Assembly: GCF_021390545.1 (NCBI RefSeq)
Contig: NZ_JAJUWR010000020.1
Span: forward strand, 1 to 64,000
Direction of reading: 5' to 3'
DNA: 64,000 nt
DNA from: Algoriphagus sp. AGSA1
GTDB taxonomy: Bacteria; Bacteroidota; Bacteroidia; Cytophagales; Cyclobacteriaceae
Shown: positions 55,979-63,535 of the stretch, piece after piece
Numbering within the stretch: position 1 is the stretch's first letter
How the letters are laid out: each line of letters opens with the position of its first letter
Made by a program: the position numbers and the translations under genes
The notes under the pieces: generated by a model
Seen by the model: only the letters and a program-made list of their open reading frames with translations
What the model was told of the DNA's origin: nothing
Databases searched by the model: none

Positions 55979-56986
55979 ATGGTACAGCATAATGACTTCA
56001 TGGATTTATCCAGAAGGAGGTTTTTAAAGAAATCCGCGATTTTCGGGGTTGGAGCGGGATTGGATTTAGGTTCAATCCCCCACTTCGGCAATGCTTCTAT
56101 CAGGATTGGGATCATTGGCTTGGATACTTCCCATGCAGTAGCATTCACAAAATTGTTTAATGCTGAAAATCCCCTAAAAGAATTTGAGGGATTCAAAGTG
56201 GTATCTGCTTTTCCTTATGGCAGTATGAAAATTTCATCGAGTATGGAGAGGATTCCGGAATATACAAAGGCTGTCCAGGATATGGGAGTAAGAATTTCAA
56301 ATTCCATAGAGGAACTTCTGGAAGAAATAGATGTCGTTCTTCTTGAAACCAATGATGGCAACCTTCACCTAGAGCAGGCAAGAAAGGTTTTTAAAGCGAA
56401 TAAACCTCTATTTATTGATAAGCCTGTGGCGGCGAATTACAAAGAAGTCAAGGCGATTTATTCCGAGGCTCAGGAGAGCGGGGTACCACTATTTTCTGCT
56501 TCTTCTCTGCGATATCAGCAAAATGTACATGCCATACGTAATGAGGACTTACTCGGCAAAATTATCGGCTGTGATACATTCAGTCCTGCTGAAATAGAAC
56601 CAGGCCATAGCGACCTGTTTTGGTATGGAATTCATGGGGTGGAAATGCTTTTTACTGTGATGGGGCCCGGGTGTGAATCTGTTAAGAGGATTTATAGCCA
56701 TGATGCGGACATAGTAGTAGGAAAATGGGCTGATGGAAGAATCGGGACTTTTAGGGGAATGCGTACAGGTGTACATGACTATGGTGGGACTGCCTTCGGG
56801 ACAGGGGGCAATCTTACGCTGGGTTCCTTTGACGGCTATGAAGCCTTGGCAAAGCAAATTGCCCGGTTTTTCAGAACCAAGGTTTCACCGGTTGATTTTA
56901 CTGAAACCTTGGAAATCTATGCCTTTATGGATGCTGCTGAAAAAAGTAAATTGCAAGGAGGAGCAGAAGTACTATGCACGATATGA
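55979..56986 (+). CDS. Gfo/Idh/MocA-family oxidoreductase with Tat-type signal
   Basis: This 335-residue protein begins with a twin-arginine motif (SRRRFLKKSAIFGVGAG), which suggests export in folded form with its cofactor. A nucleotide-binding region IRIGIIGLDTSHAVAF follows, then LETNDGNLHLEQA and the EKP-like FIDKPVAAN (near residue 140). WYGIHGVEMLFTVMG holds the likely catalytic His. Family members oxidise or reduce sugars and inositols. ATG 55979 was kept; ATG 56000 would also keep the signal. It closes the + strand utilization operon. Confidence 0.8.
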   Translation: MVQHNDFMDLSRRRFLKKSAIFGVGAGLDLGSIPHFGNASIRIGIIGLDTSHAVAFTKLFNAENPLKEFEGFKVVSAFPYGSMKISSSMERIPEYTKAVQDMGVRISNSIEELLEEIDVVLLETNDGNLHLEQARKVFKANKPLFIDKPVAANYKEVKAIYSEAQESGVPLFSASSLRYQQNVHAIRNEDLLGKIIGCDTFSPAEIEPGHSDLFWYGIHGVEMLFTVMGPGCESVKRIYSHDADIVVGKWADGRIGTFRGMRTGVHDYGGTAFGTGGNLTLGSFDGYEALAKQIARFFRTKVSPVDFTETLEIYAFMDAAEKSKLQGGAEVLCTI

Positions 56987-57291
56987 TAGATGAAGGCGAT
57001 CTCCATTTGGGGTTTCATCTATTGGTATACTTTCCAGCAATCTGATGGCTAATAAGGTAAATGCGGTGTTTTGAAGAAATGATCTTCTGGTAATTTTTTT
57101 GTATGGGCTTCGCAGCTCACTATATACAAGTTCTGTATTTGAGGTTCATCTGGTTACGGGTGGATCACAAGATGAGTTAGACCTAGTAGAATATGATATT
57201 ACTTGTATCATTTTCTTATAATAGATGATTTTAAAACAATACTATTTTTCCATTCCTTTTTCCGCCAATTTAGCCTGATCCCGTCACACGA
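56987..57291. other. Non-coding gap after the Gfo/Idh gene
   Basis: No convincing gene or terminator was seen. The sequence is AT-rich with scattered stops in every frame. Confidence 0.4.
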
Positions 57292-57327
57292 GGCAAGAGA
57301 CTACGGCATAAAGCTTGCGCTCTTGCC
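57292..57327. other. Inverted repeat in non-coding DNA
   Basis: GGCAAGAG (57292-57299) pairs with CTCTTGCC (57320-57327) around a 20-base loop. It is G+C-richer than its surroundings and lies about 95 bp before a degraded small frame. Its role is unknown. Confidence 0.35.
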
Positions 57328-57420
57328 CTTGCTGGTTTATTCCGTTTCCTCTTGCACTTAGTGCCGGTCTCAGGCTGGCGCAGCTTCATAAGTATTTGTC
57401 AAACCAAAACACAAAAGACT

Positions 57421-57753
57421 ATGAAAAGGCATACAAAAACGTCGCTAAGAGAAATGGGGGGTATTCCTTTTGAAGAGGAAGGGATAACTTACAAAAAGCG
57501 AAAGGATCATCCGGTATCTTCCAGAAGTTTAATGAACCGATCATTGAAGAACTCGAACAAGTGTGATTCCCCGATTATTATTGATGAAGAACAATGCAGG
57601 GTACCCGTTCACATATTAAAAGCAACAATTGGACAGAACTATTGTATAAATTCCTGCAGGAAAAGTTTGCCACAACGGATTTGCAGGTTGATTTCCCCGA
57701 ATATGAATCAGTCTAATAGTGGTACAAGAGTTTTTATTCCCGTTTCCAGTTGA
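57421..57753 (+). pseudogene. Degraded small gene, unidentified
   Basis: The ATG at 57421 opens a frame of 110 codons (KRHTKTSLREMGGIPFEEEG at the start). From about 57590 another frame looks more protein-like (NNWTELLYKFLQEKFATTDL), ending at a TAA near 57714. This suggests a frameshifted gene. It also overlaps the end of the convergent MocR gene by 46 bp. The N-terminal peptide has the feel of small plasmid or mobilization genes of Bacteroidota, but no family is recognised. Confidence 0.3.
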
Positions 57754-59126
57754 TCTTCTGTCAACGAAGCAAAACCAAGCCTTAACCCCATTATCGGCTC
57801 CCTATAACTGTATTTGTCAGGGGTTAAAATTAAAATCCCTTTTCTTTCCAACCGGGCTGCCAGATCAAAAATATCGATCTCTTTTTTTGGTTTCAGCCAA
57901 AAGGCAAGGCCTCCGTTTGGTTTTTGGAAATCCACCCTGGTATTCAGATGTGCTGTGAGCAGATTTTCAAAGTAGTCTCTTTTTTTCAAATAAATGGCAC
58001 TCACCCTTTTCAAGTGCCGCTTAATCGCCCCTTCTTTAATGAGTTCTAATACAGCCTGTTCCATCATGGAATCTCCCTGGACATCTATTATTTTACGCAG
58101 TGCCACTATTTTATCTGTCAAGGTTTGATTTGTGAATAAATATCCTATCCGCAGTGCAGGAGCGACAATTTTACTCATTGTTCCGATATAAACATAGTTG
58201 TCTATATGTGCCAAACTTCCAACAGGAAAAACCGGTCGGGCCGCAAAATGGAACTCGTGATCATAGTCATCTTCAATCAGGTAGAAATTATGGATATTAC
58301 TAAGCTCAATGAGTTCATATCGTCTCTTTATACTAAGAGTTACCGTAGTGGGGAACTGATGATGTGGAGTTATATAAATAGCTTTGATGGTATGCTTTTT
58401 TAAGATCTCCCTTATTTCCTCTACCACGATGCCTTGCTCATCCACCCCGACGGGAACCAACTTTGCCCCGGCATTTTCAAAGGCTAGCCAAGCAGGTTTA
58501 TAGCCCGGATTCTCAATTATCACCATATCACCTTTATCAATTATACAATGGGAAGTCAGGAACATCGCCATTTGGCTACCACGTGTAACTACAATTTGGC
58601 TTGGATCTGTAGTAAGATTTCGTTTGAAATTCAGCATTTGGCTGATGGCTTCTCTAAATGGGTAATCGCCTTGAGCCTCTGAGTATCCCATCAGTTGCCT
58701 TCTTCCTTTTCGGCTAAAAATTTCTCTGTAAGCCTTGGCTAACGCATCAATTGGGGCAAGTTTGCTATCTGGAAAACCATCGTCAAACACGATAGAAGGT
58801 TTGGGGTTTGGTCTATTCTTCTCCGTCGGATAATCAATATCCTGAGAAAAAACTCTTGAACCGGCAGGAAGGATTTCCGCTACAAAAATTCCTTTACGCT
58901 CAACCGTAGTCAACCAACCTTCGATCAAAAGTACATTAAGGGCTTGCACTACGGTGTTACGGTTAACTTTTAATAGGCTGGCAAGTTTACGGCTACCTGG
59001 CAGACAATCACCGCTTTTAAGTTTGTTCTTTTTGATGGCATCTATAATCGCATCAGCTATCTGTAAATAAACAGCTTTTGTATCCTTCAAGTCAAGGTCG
59101 ATTTGGAGTTCCCAAGGTCTAAGCAT
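57708..59126 (-). CDS. MocR/PdxR-type GntR-aminotransferase regulator
   Basis: This 472-residue regulator has an N-terminal GntR winged helix (YLQIADAIIDAIKKNKLKSG and SRKLASLLKVNRNTVVQALN) joined to a fold-type I aminotransferase domain. The domain has LIEDDYDHEF (about residue 285) and the PLP Lys in IGTMSKIVAPALRIGYL (about 318), followed by the conserved Arg. MocR proteins sense PLP or amino acid-PLP adducts. A large inverted repeat lies just upstream of its start, between it and the divergent cupin gene. Confidence 0.9.
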   Translation of the reverse strand: MLRPWELQIDLDLKDTKAVYLQIADAIIDAIKKNKLKSGDCLPGSRKLASLLKVNRNTVVQALNVLLIEGWLTTVERKGIFVAEILPAGSRVFSQDIDYPTEKNRPNPKPSIVFDDGFPDSKLAPIDALAKAYREIFSRKGRRQLMGYSEAQGDYPFREAISQMLNFKRNLTTDPSQIVVTRGSQMAMFLTSHCIIDKGDMVIIENPGYKPAWLAFENAGAKLVPVGVDEQGIVVEEIREILKKHTIKAIYITPHHQFPTTVTLSIKRRYELIELSNIHNFYLIEDDYDHEFHFAARPVFPVGSLAHIDNYVYIGTMSKIVAPALRIGYLFTNQTLTDKIVALRKIIDVQGDSMMEQAVLELIKEGAIKRHLKRVSAIYLKKRDYFENLLTAHLNTRVDFQKPNGGLAFWLKPKKEIDIFDLAARLERKGILILTPDKYSYREPIMGLRLGFASLTEDQLETGIKTLVPLLD

Positions 59127-59128
59127 CT

Positions 59129-59170
59129 GGACTATCTGTTTTATTTAAAACTGAGCCACTAAGATAGTCC
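59129..59170. promoter_or_regulatory. Candidate MocR operator (widely spaced inverted repeat)
   Basis: GGACTATCT (59129-59137) and AGATAGTCC (59162-59170) are perfect 9-base inverted halves, with centres 33 bp apart, about three helical turns. They lie between the divergent mocR and cupin genes, and the first half begins 3 bases from the mocR ATG. MocR regulators such as GabR use two sites at comparable spacing. Confidence 0.6.
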
Positions 59171-59224
59171 AAATATTTCAGATTTTTGTTTCGCAATAAC
59201 GCAACAACTTAAAATTTTCAGAAA

Positions 59225-59686
59225 ATGAAACTTGAAGAAAAGCAATTCAGCTCAAAGGATTTTCATGAAACATTTGACCGTCCTAGGTATGTAAAACCCA
59301 CTAAGCTCATCCACAAAAATGTGGAGCAGGCCGGCCAACATGACCAATTTTCCACCGAAAGGAAGCATCCCGTATTCTTTGTTGACTTACCGACCAAAAA
59401 TGTCAGTATGACAATCGGAGGACTTTTAAATGACCAAATCACCAACCGCCACCGACACACTTACGAAACAGTTTTATATGTAATTGAAGGGGAGGGCTGG
59501 ACAGAAATTGAAGGAGAAAAAGTGGAATGGCAGGCAGGTGATGCTGTATATATTCCTTCCTGGGCTTGGCACAGGCACGGAAACCGCAGCCGCAAAAAAG
59601 AAGCAAAATACATTGCATGCGAAAATGCACCACAGTTACAAAACTTGGGAGTAGCCCTTCGAGAAGAAGAAGGCCGAGACCTGTAA
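59225..59686 (+). CDS. Cupin-domain protein
   Basis: This 153-residue single-domain cupin has metal ligands in motif 1 (NRHRHTYETVLYVIEGEG) and motif 2 (GDAVYIPSWAWHRHGNRS): two His and a Glu, then a His. Such proteins may be dioxygenases, isomerases or sensors. It diverges from the MocR gene with a candidate operator between them, so its expression is likely controlled by that PLP-linked regulator. A terminator follows, so it is monocistronic. Confidence 0.8.
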   Translation: MKLEEKQFSSKDFHETFDRPRYVKPTKLIHKNVEQAGQHDQFSTERKHPVFFVDLPTKNVSMTIGGLLNDQITNRHRHTYETVLYVIEGEGWTEIEGEKVEWQAGDAVYIPSWAWHRHGNRSRKKEAKYIACENAPQLQNLGVALREEEGRDL

Positions 59687-59691
59687 ATTAA

Positions 59692-59722
59692 AAATGTCCC
59701 TTCCTGGAAAGGGACATTTTTT
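59692..59722 (+). terminator. Rho-independent terminator after the cupin gene
   Basis: AAATGTCCCTT pairs with AAAGGGACATTT around CCTGG, followed by a T-run. It is a classical strong terminator. Confidence 0.85.
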
Positions 59723-59832
59723 CAAACTAAACTGATTCATACGATGAAATCGAGTATGTCGTAAACGACACTCACAGAGATGATTATAATCCTGCGAGAT
59801 TCCATCTGACCATTAAAAGAAATTATATATAG

Positions 59833-60714
59833 ATGAAAAATATACCTTTAAAAGGAATTATTGCCTATCCGATTACACCATTCGACATAGATGAGAAAGT
59901 TGATATTCCGCTTTTTAAGACTATGGTAGAAAGGCTTATTGCCAACGGTTCACACGGCATCGCGCCTCTGGGGAGCACAGGAGTTCTTCCATATCTTACC
60001 GATGAAGAGAAAGAAGCGGTTACGGAAGCTACTATCCAACAAGTAAATGCACGTGTTCCTGTAGTGGTGGGCGTTTCCAACCTGACAACAGAACGCACCG
60101 TTTACCACGCCAGGTTTGCGGAAAAAGCAGGGGCAACTGCCTTAATGATTATTCCAATGAGTTATTGGAAATTAACCGATGATGAAATAGTTAAGCACTA
60201 TGATGCTGTTGCCGAACAGGTTTCTATCCCGATCATGGCTTATAATAATCCTGCCACCGGTGGAGTGGATATGTCTCCTGCATTGCTTAAACGGTTGCTT
60301 CAGATACCCAATGTCACTATGATAAAGGAAAGTACCGGAGATGTTCAGCGGATGCACTACCTACGAAAAGAACTGGGGGAAGATGTAGCATTTTATAATG
60401 GTTCAAATCCATTAGCTCTGGCTGCATTTGCAGCAGGTGCAGCCGGGTGGTGCACAGCAGCTCCTAATCTGATACCCAAGCTGAACTTAGGACTTTATGA
60501 AGCCATGGTAAAAAGCGATTTACCATTAGCCCAAAAAATATTCTACGAGCAGATTCATTTATTAAGGTTTATTGTAAACAAAGGGTTGCCCAGATCAATT
60601 AAAGCAGGGTTAACGATTATAGGAGAAGAAGGTGGAAATTTAAGAAGTCCATTAAAACCACTTTCATCCATTGAATCACAGGAATTGAGGTCGATCCTAA
60701 CTACACTCAGGTAA
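59833..60714 (+). CDS. Dihydrodipicolinate synthase-family lyase (DapA/NanA type)
   Basis: This 293-residue TIM-barrel protein has the family motifs GIIAYPITPFDIDEKVDIP, GSTGVLPYLTDEEK (GXXGE-like, with V-L in place of the usual GE), IPIMAYNNPATGG (Tyr near residue 137), and the Schiff-base Lys165 in MIKESTGD. It cleaves or condenses 2-keto acids; family members include N-acetylneuraminate lyase and KDG aldolase. The changed substrate loop argues against plain lysine-pathway DapA. Together with the MFS and SusC nearby, a sugar-acid catabolic role is more likely. A terminator follows. Confidence 0.88.
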   Translation: MKNIPLKGIIAYPITPFDIDEKVDIPLFKTMVERLIANGSHGIAPLGSTGVLPYLTDEEKEAVTEATIQQVNARVPVVVGVSNLTTERTVYHARFAEKAGATALMIIPMSYWKLTDDEIVKHYDAVAEQVSIPIMAYNNPATGGVDMSPALLKRLLQIPNVTMIKESTGDVQRMHYLRKELGEDVAFYNGSNPLALAAFAAGAAGWCTAAPNLIPKLNLGLYEAMVKSDLPLAQKIFYEQIHLLRFIVNKGLPRSIKAGLTIIGEEGGNLRSPLKPLSSIESQELRSILTTLR

Positions 60715-60718
60715 AATG

Positions 60719-60740
60719 AAGTGGGACGAAAGTCCCACTT
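60719..60740 (+). terminator. Rho-independent terminator after the DHDPS-family gene
   Basis: AAGTGGGAC and GTCCCACTT form a 9-bp perfect stem around a GAAA tetraloop, followed by TAAT. It starts 5 bases after the stop codon. Confidence 0.8.
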
Positions 60741-60875
60741 TAATAGCCCTTTATTCAAAATTAATTCCATCCTTTTCGGTTAGCATATCGGTTTCCTTTG
60801 GGGTGAAAAGAGGCATTACGTATTGAGAAATGAAGTGATAATTTTAGTGGTTATTTCTATATCCACCACCATCCT

Positions 60876-61034
60876 ATGATCCCAGAATCCCTGGCCAGAC
60901 AATTTTTTGTGATGCACAAACATTTTTTACGTATATCGGCCATAGATGATGAGCTGGGGATAAGCGGGAAGTTATTATCTTTTACGACTTCCGGATTGGA
61001 TCTGTCCTATGCATTCGGAATGCTTCAGAAATAA
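60876..61034 (+). CDS. Possible small protein of 52 residues
   Basis: ATG 60876 to TAA 61032 encodes a peptide including SLARQFFVMHKHFLRISAID and ending LSYAFGMLQK. It has no recognised domain, signal peptide or membrane segment. It lies alone between a terminator and the GntR gene and may be a fragment. Weak call. Confidence 0.25.
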   Translation: MIPESLARQFFVMHKHFLRISAIDDELGISGKLLSFTTSGLDLSYAFGMLQK

Positions 61035-61192
61035 GCATAGTCTATAGGATAGAATTCTGAAAATTTAAGGCTATTACCCCAATGTGTATTGTCTCCAACA
61101 CCCTACTTTACTTTACATTCGTTACTTTCGTAGTAAGGCAAACCGTAAAAAATATCAAGTAAGTGGGGCAACATTTTGAAAATAACGATAAC

Positions 61193-61975
61193 ATGAAACC
61201 AAAATTCATATCTATTAGTGAAGATATCATTGAGAAAATAAAATCCAGGGAATTACAACCGGGAGATAGGGTGCCCTCTGAGAATGAACTGATAAAACGA
61301 TATGAAGTAAGCAATACTACAGCCCGCAAAAGTCTTCTGGAAATCGAATCTAGAGGTTGGGCCCAGCGAATAAAGGGAAAAGGGACTTTTGTTTTGAACA
61401 GGAACGAAGATCATCGCATTCTCCGCACTCTGGGGTCTATTGATTCTACCCGGAGGGGGTTCAATGAGAGTTTGAAGGCAGAAGGTTTTAATCCGAAAAA
61501 TATTGTACTGGAAAAAACAATATTAAATCACGGGGTTTCCTCTGAGATCAGTGGAAAGCACTATATCATGGAAGGCCCTATTCTCAAAATCCATCAAGTG
61601 CGCTATGCCAACGATATTGTGCTGAAAGATGAAATTAAGTACATTTCTCTCAAGCTTTGTCCCAAGATTAATAAGATGTCTACCGAGATTTCATATTTCA
61701 AAATCTACGAAGACAAGTACGATCTTAAGATCTCAGATATTAAACAAAACCTTAGCACAATGATCCTGATGCCTCAAGCAGAAGGAAATAATTTTGAAGT
61801 TTCGGATCCTTTGCCTGCCTTTGTGCTTGACAGTGTAGTTCTGTGTTATTCAGATACAGTCGTTGAAATTGAGAAATCTTACTATCGTGGAGACAAATAT
61901 AAATTTGCCATTGTCGCCAATCCCGAATATTATAGCGAATCGTCTACTCCAGAAACAAACCATGCAGACAAATGA
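61193..61975 (+). CDS. GntR-family regulator with UTRA domain
   Basis: This protein of about 260 residues has an N-terminal winged helix (IIEKIKSRELQPGDRVPSEN and RYEVSNTTARKSLLEIESRG) and a C-terminal UTRA ligand domain (about residues 90-250, with ILKIHQVRYANDIVLKDEIK). Members sense sugar phosphates or related metabolites and repress transport genes. The in-frame TTG at 61163 adds ten residues; ATG 61193 is preferred. A repeated 13-bp motif downstream of this gene, before the MFS and susC genes, is the likely operator set. Confidence 0.88.
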   Translation: MKPKFISISEDIIEKIKSRELQPGDRVPSENELIKRYEVSNTTARKSLLEIESRGWAQRIKGKGTFVLNRNEDHRILRTLGSIDSTRRGFNESLKAEGFNPKNIVLEKTILNHGVSSEISGKHYIMEGPILKIHQVRYANDIVLKDEIKYISLKLCPKINKMSTEISYFKIYEDKYDLKISDIKQNLSTMILMPQAEGNNFEVSDPLPAFVLDSVVLCYSDTVVEIEKSYYRGDKYKFAIVANPEYYSESSTPETNHADK

Positions 61976-62052
61976 TTATCTATTGTGAAAAATAGCTTGG
62001 CACTGTTTTTTTTATAAATACTTTTCCTACAAATGGAATTACGTTGTTGATG

Positions 62053-62066
62053 CTTAGTGCGTTAAT
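62053..62066. promoter_or_regulatory. CTTAGnGCGTTAA motif, copy 1
   Basis: CTTAGTGCGTTAAT lies between the gntR gene and the MFS gene. Its outer TTA/TAA bases are symmetric. The core is shared with copies at 62217 and 63500, so it is a candidate GntR operator. Confidence 0.5.
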
Positions 62067-62216
62067 ATTTTTTGTTGCCGAACGCTCTTCTGCCATCCAT
62101 AAATTTCGTAAACACCTATTTAATTGATATAATTATCGGGGTTGCGCTAAAAATTGAAAATTAAATCTCGATTATTTGTTTTTAATAAATCAAACTTCTA
62201 TTATTGAAAAATAATA

Positions 62217-62230
62217 CTTAGAGCGTTAAG
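62217..62230. promoter_or_regulatory. CTTAGnGCGTTAA motif, copy 2
   Basis: CTTAGAGCGTTAAG ends 3 bases before the MFS ATG at 62234. A protein bound here would block expression of the transporter directly. Confidence 0.5.
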
Positions 62231-62233
62231 CTG

Positions 62234-63472
62234 ATGAAAGCAAAAATACGATGGTTTATACTTATCCTGGTCTTCATAGCTACAGGTCTTAATTTTCTCG
62301 ACAGACAGGTGCTGTCAATGACCATTATTAAGATACAGGATGAGCTGAACATTACTGATGTGCAATACGGCATAATTAATACTAGTTTCCTTATCAGCTA
62401 TGCGTTGATGTTTACTATCGGTGGACGGTTGATTGATAAAATCGGAGGAAAACTTGGGCTTGCACTTTCGGTTGGGATATGGTCTACAGCAAGTGTTTTA
62501 CATGGGGTGATAACCGGGTTTTATCATTTACTTGCTTTTAGGTTTCTGCTCGGAATAGGGGAAGGGGGATGCTTTCCCGGTGCTGCCAAAACGGTATATG
62601 AATGGTTTGGAAGAAAAGAACGTGCACTGGCAAACGGGATTGCCATTGGCGGTTCTGCAATCGGCGCAGTAGTGGCCCCGCCTCTTACCATTCTTATTTC
62701 TTCCACCTATGGCTGGCGTTGGACCTTCATTATTCCTGGGCTGTTCGGCATTCTATGGGTGTTGGCATGGGTAGCAATCTCATGGAGAAACAAGGGCGGC
62801 GCCACTCAGGACCAAGAAGTAAATGCCCCGGTCGAACGGGCAGAAGGAATATCATTTCGTGAGATCATAAAAAACAGATCGGCACGTGTCTTAGTCCTAA
62901 TGCGTTTTTTATTGGATCCGGTGTTCTATTTTCTCATGTTTTGGGTGCCCAAGTACTTAAGTGAGGAACGTGGACTATCCTTTGATAGGATTGGAGAGCT
63001 TTTCTGGATACCGTTCATGGCGCTTGGAGTTTCCAACATCATAGGGGGATGGATATCCGATAAATTGATTGCGAACAACCTTTCGGTAAATGCTGCCCGG
63101 AAATGGGTTATGGGGTCTGCAGCCCTACTCACCCTGATTGCGCCTTTTATTTCCCGGGTTTCGTCGGTGGAACTTGCTGTTGGGTTTATGGCAATAATGA
63201 TGTTTGCCCACGGATTTTGGATCACCAACTATATCACTGCCATCTCGGATATATTTGGAAAATATGCGACCTCAACGGTAGTGGGACTGTCCGGAACTGC
63301 CGGGGCATTGGCTGGAGTGCTGGTCAATCCTCTAATTGGAATGGTCGTGCAAAATTATTCCTATGGGCCGCTATGGTTGGTAGCAGGGATCATGTACCCT
63401 CTTACTTTTCTCATTATGCTCATTTTCATCCCTAACTTAAACCCTTTAGCTGTGCGAGTTCTATTAAGATAG
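62234..63472 (+). CDS. MFS transporter, ACS (anion:cation symporter)-like
   Basis: This 412-residue protein has 12 membrane segments. Typical ACS/hexuronate-type motifs are LNFLDRQVLSMTIIKIQDEL at the first helix, YALMFTIGGRLIDKIGGKLG between helices 2 and 3, and FRFLLGIGEGGCFPGAAKTV with ANGIAIGGSAIGAVVAPPL in helices 4-5. Relatives carry hexuronates, sugar acids or phosphate-like anions with protons or sodium. The flanking GntR regulator, operator-like motifs and susC suggest it imports a sugar acid across the inner membrane after SusC moves it across the outer one. Confidence 0.88.
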   Translation: MKAKIRWFILILVFIATGLNFLDRQVLSMTIIKIQDELNITDVQYGIINTSFLISYALMFTIGGRLIDKIGGKLGLALSVGIWSTASVLHGVITGFYHLLAFRFLLGIGEGGCFPGAAKTVYEWFGRKERALANGIAIGGSAIGAVVAPPLTILISSTYGWRWTFIIPGLFGILWVLAWVAISWRNKGGATQDQEVNAPVERAEGISFREIIKNRSARVLVLMRFLLDPVFYFLMFWVPKYLSEERGLSFDRIGELFWIPFMALGVSNIIGGWISDKLIANNLSVNAARKWVMGSAALLTLIAPFISRVSSVELAVGFMAIMMFAHGFWITNYITAISDIFGKYATSTVVGLSGTAGALAGVLVNPLIGMVVQNYSYGPLWLVAGIMYPLTFLIMLIFIPNLNPLAVRVLLR

Positions 63473-63499
63473 GAGCATAAGGATTTTAGTGACATTTTA

Positions 63500-63513
63500 C
63501 TTAGTGCGTTAAC
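63500..63513. promoter_or_regulatory. CTTAGnGCGTTAA motif, copy 3
   Basis: CTTAGTGCGTTAAC lies 22 bp upstream of the partial susC gene. It is identical in 13 bases to copy 1, so the transporter and the outer-membrane receptor probably share control. Confidence 0.55.
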
Positions 63514-63535
63514 GTTGAAATTTATTATTGAAGCT

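Noticed and set aside
59833..60714. Lysine-pathway DapA
   Set aside because: The substrate loop is altered and the neighbours are transport and sugar-acid type genes, so only the family was named.
61122..61136. TTACT/AGTAA inverted repeat upstream of gntR as its operator
   Set aside because: It does not match the CTTAGnGCGTTAA motif and could be a promoter -7 element; evidence too thin.
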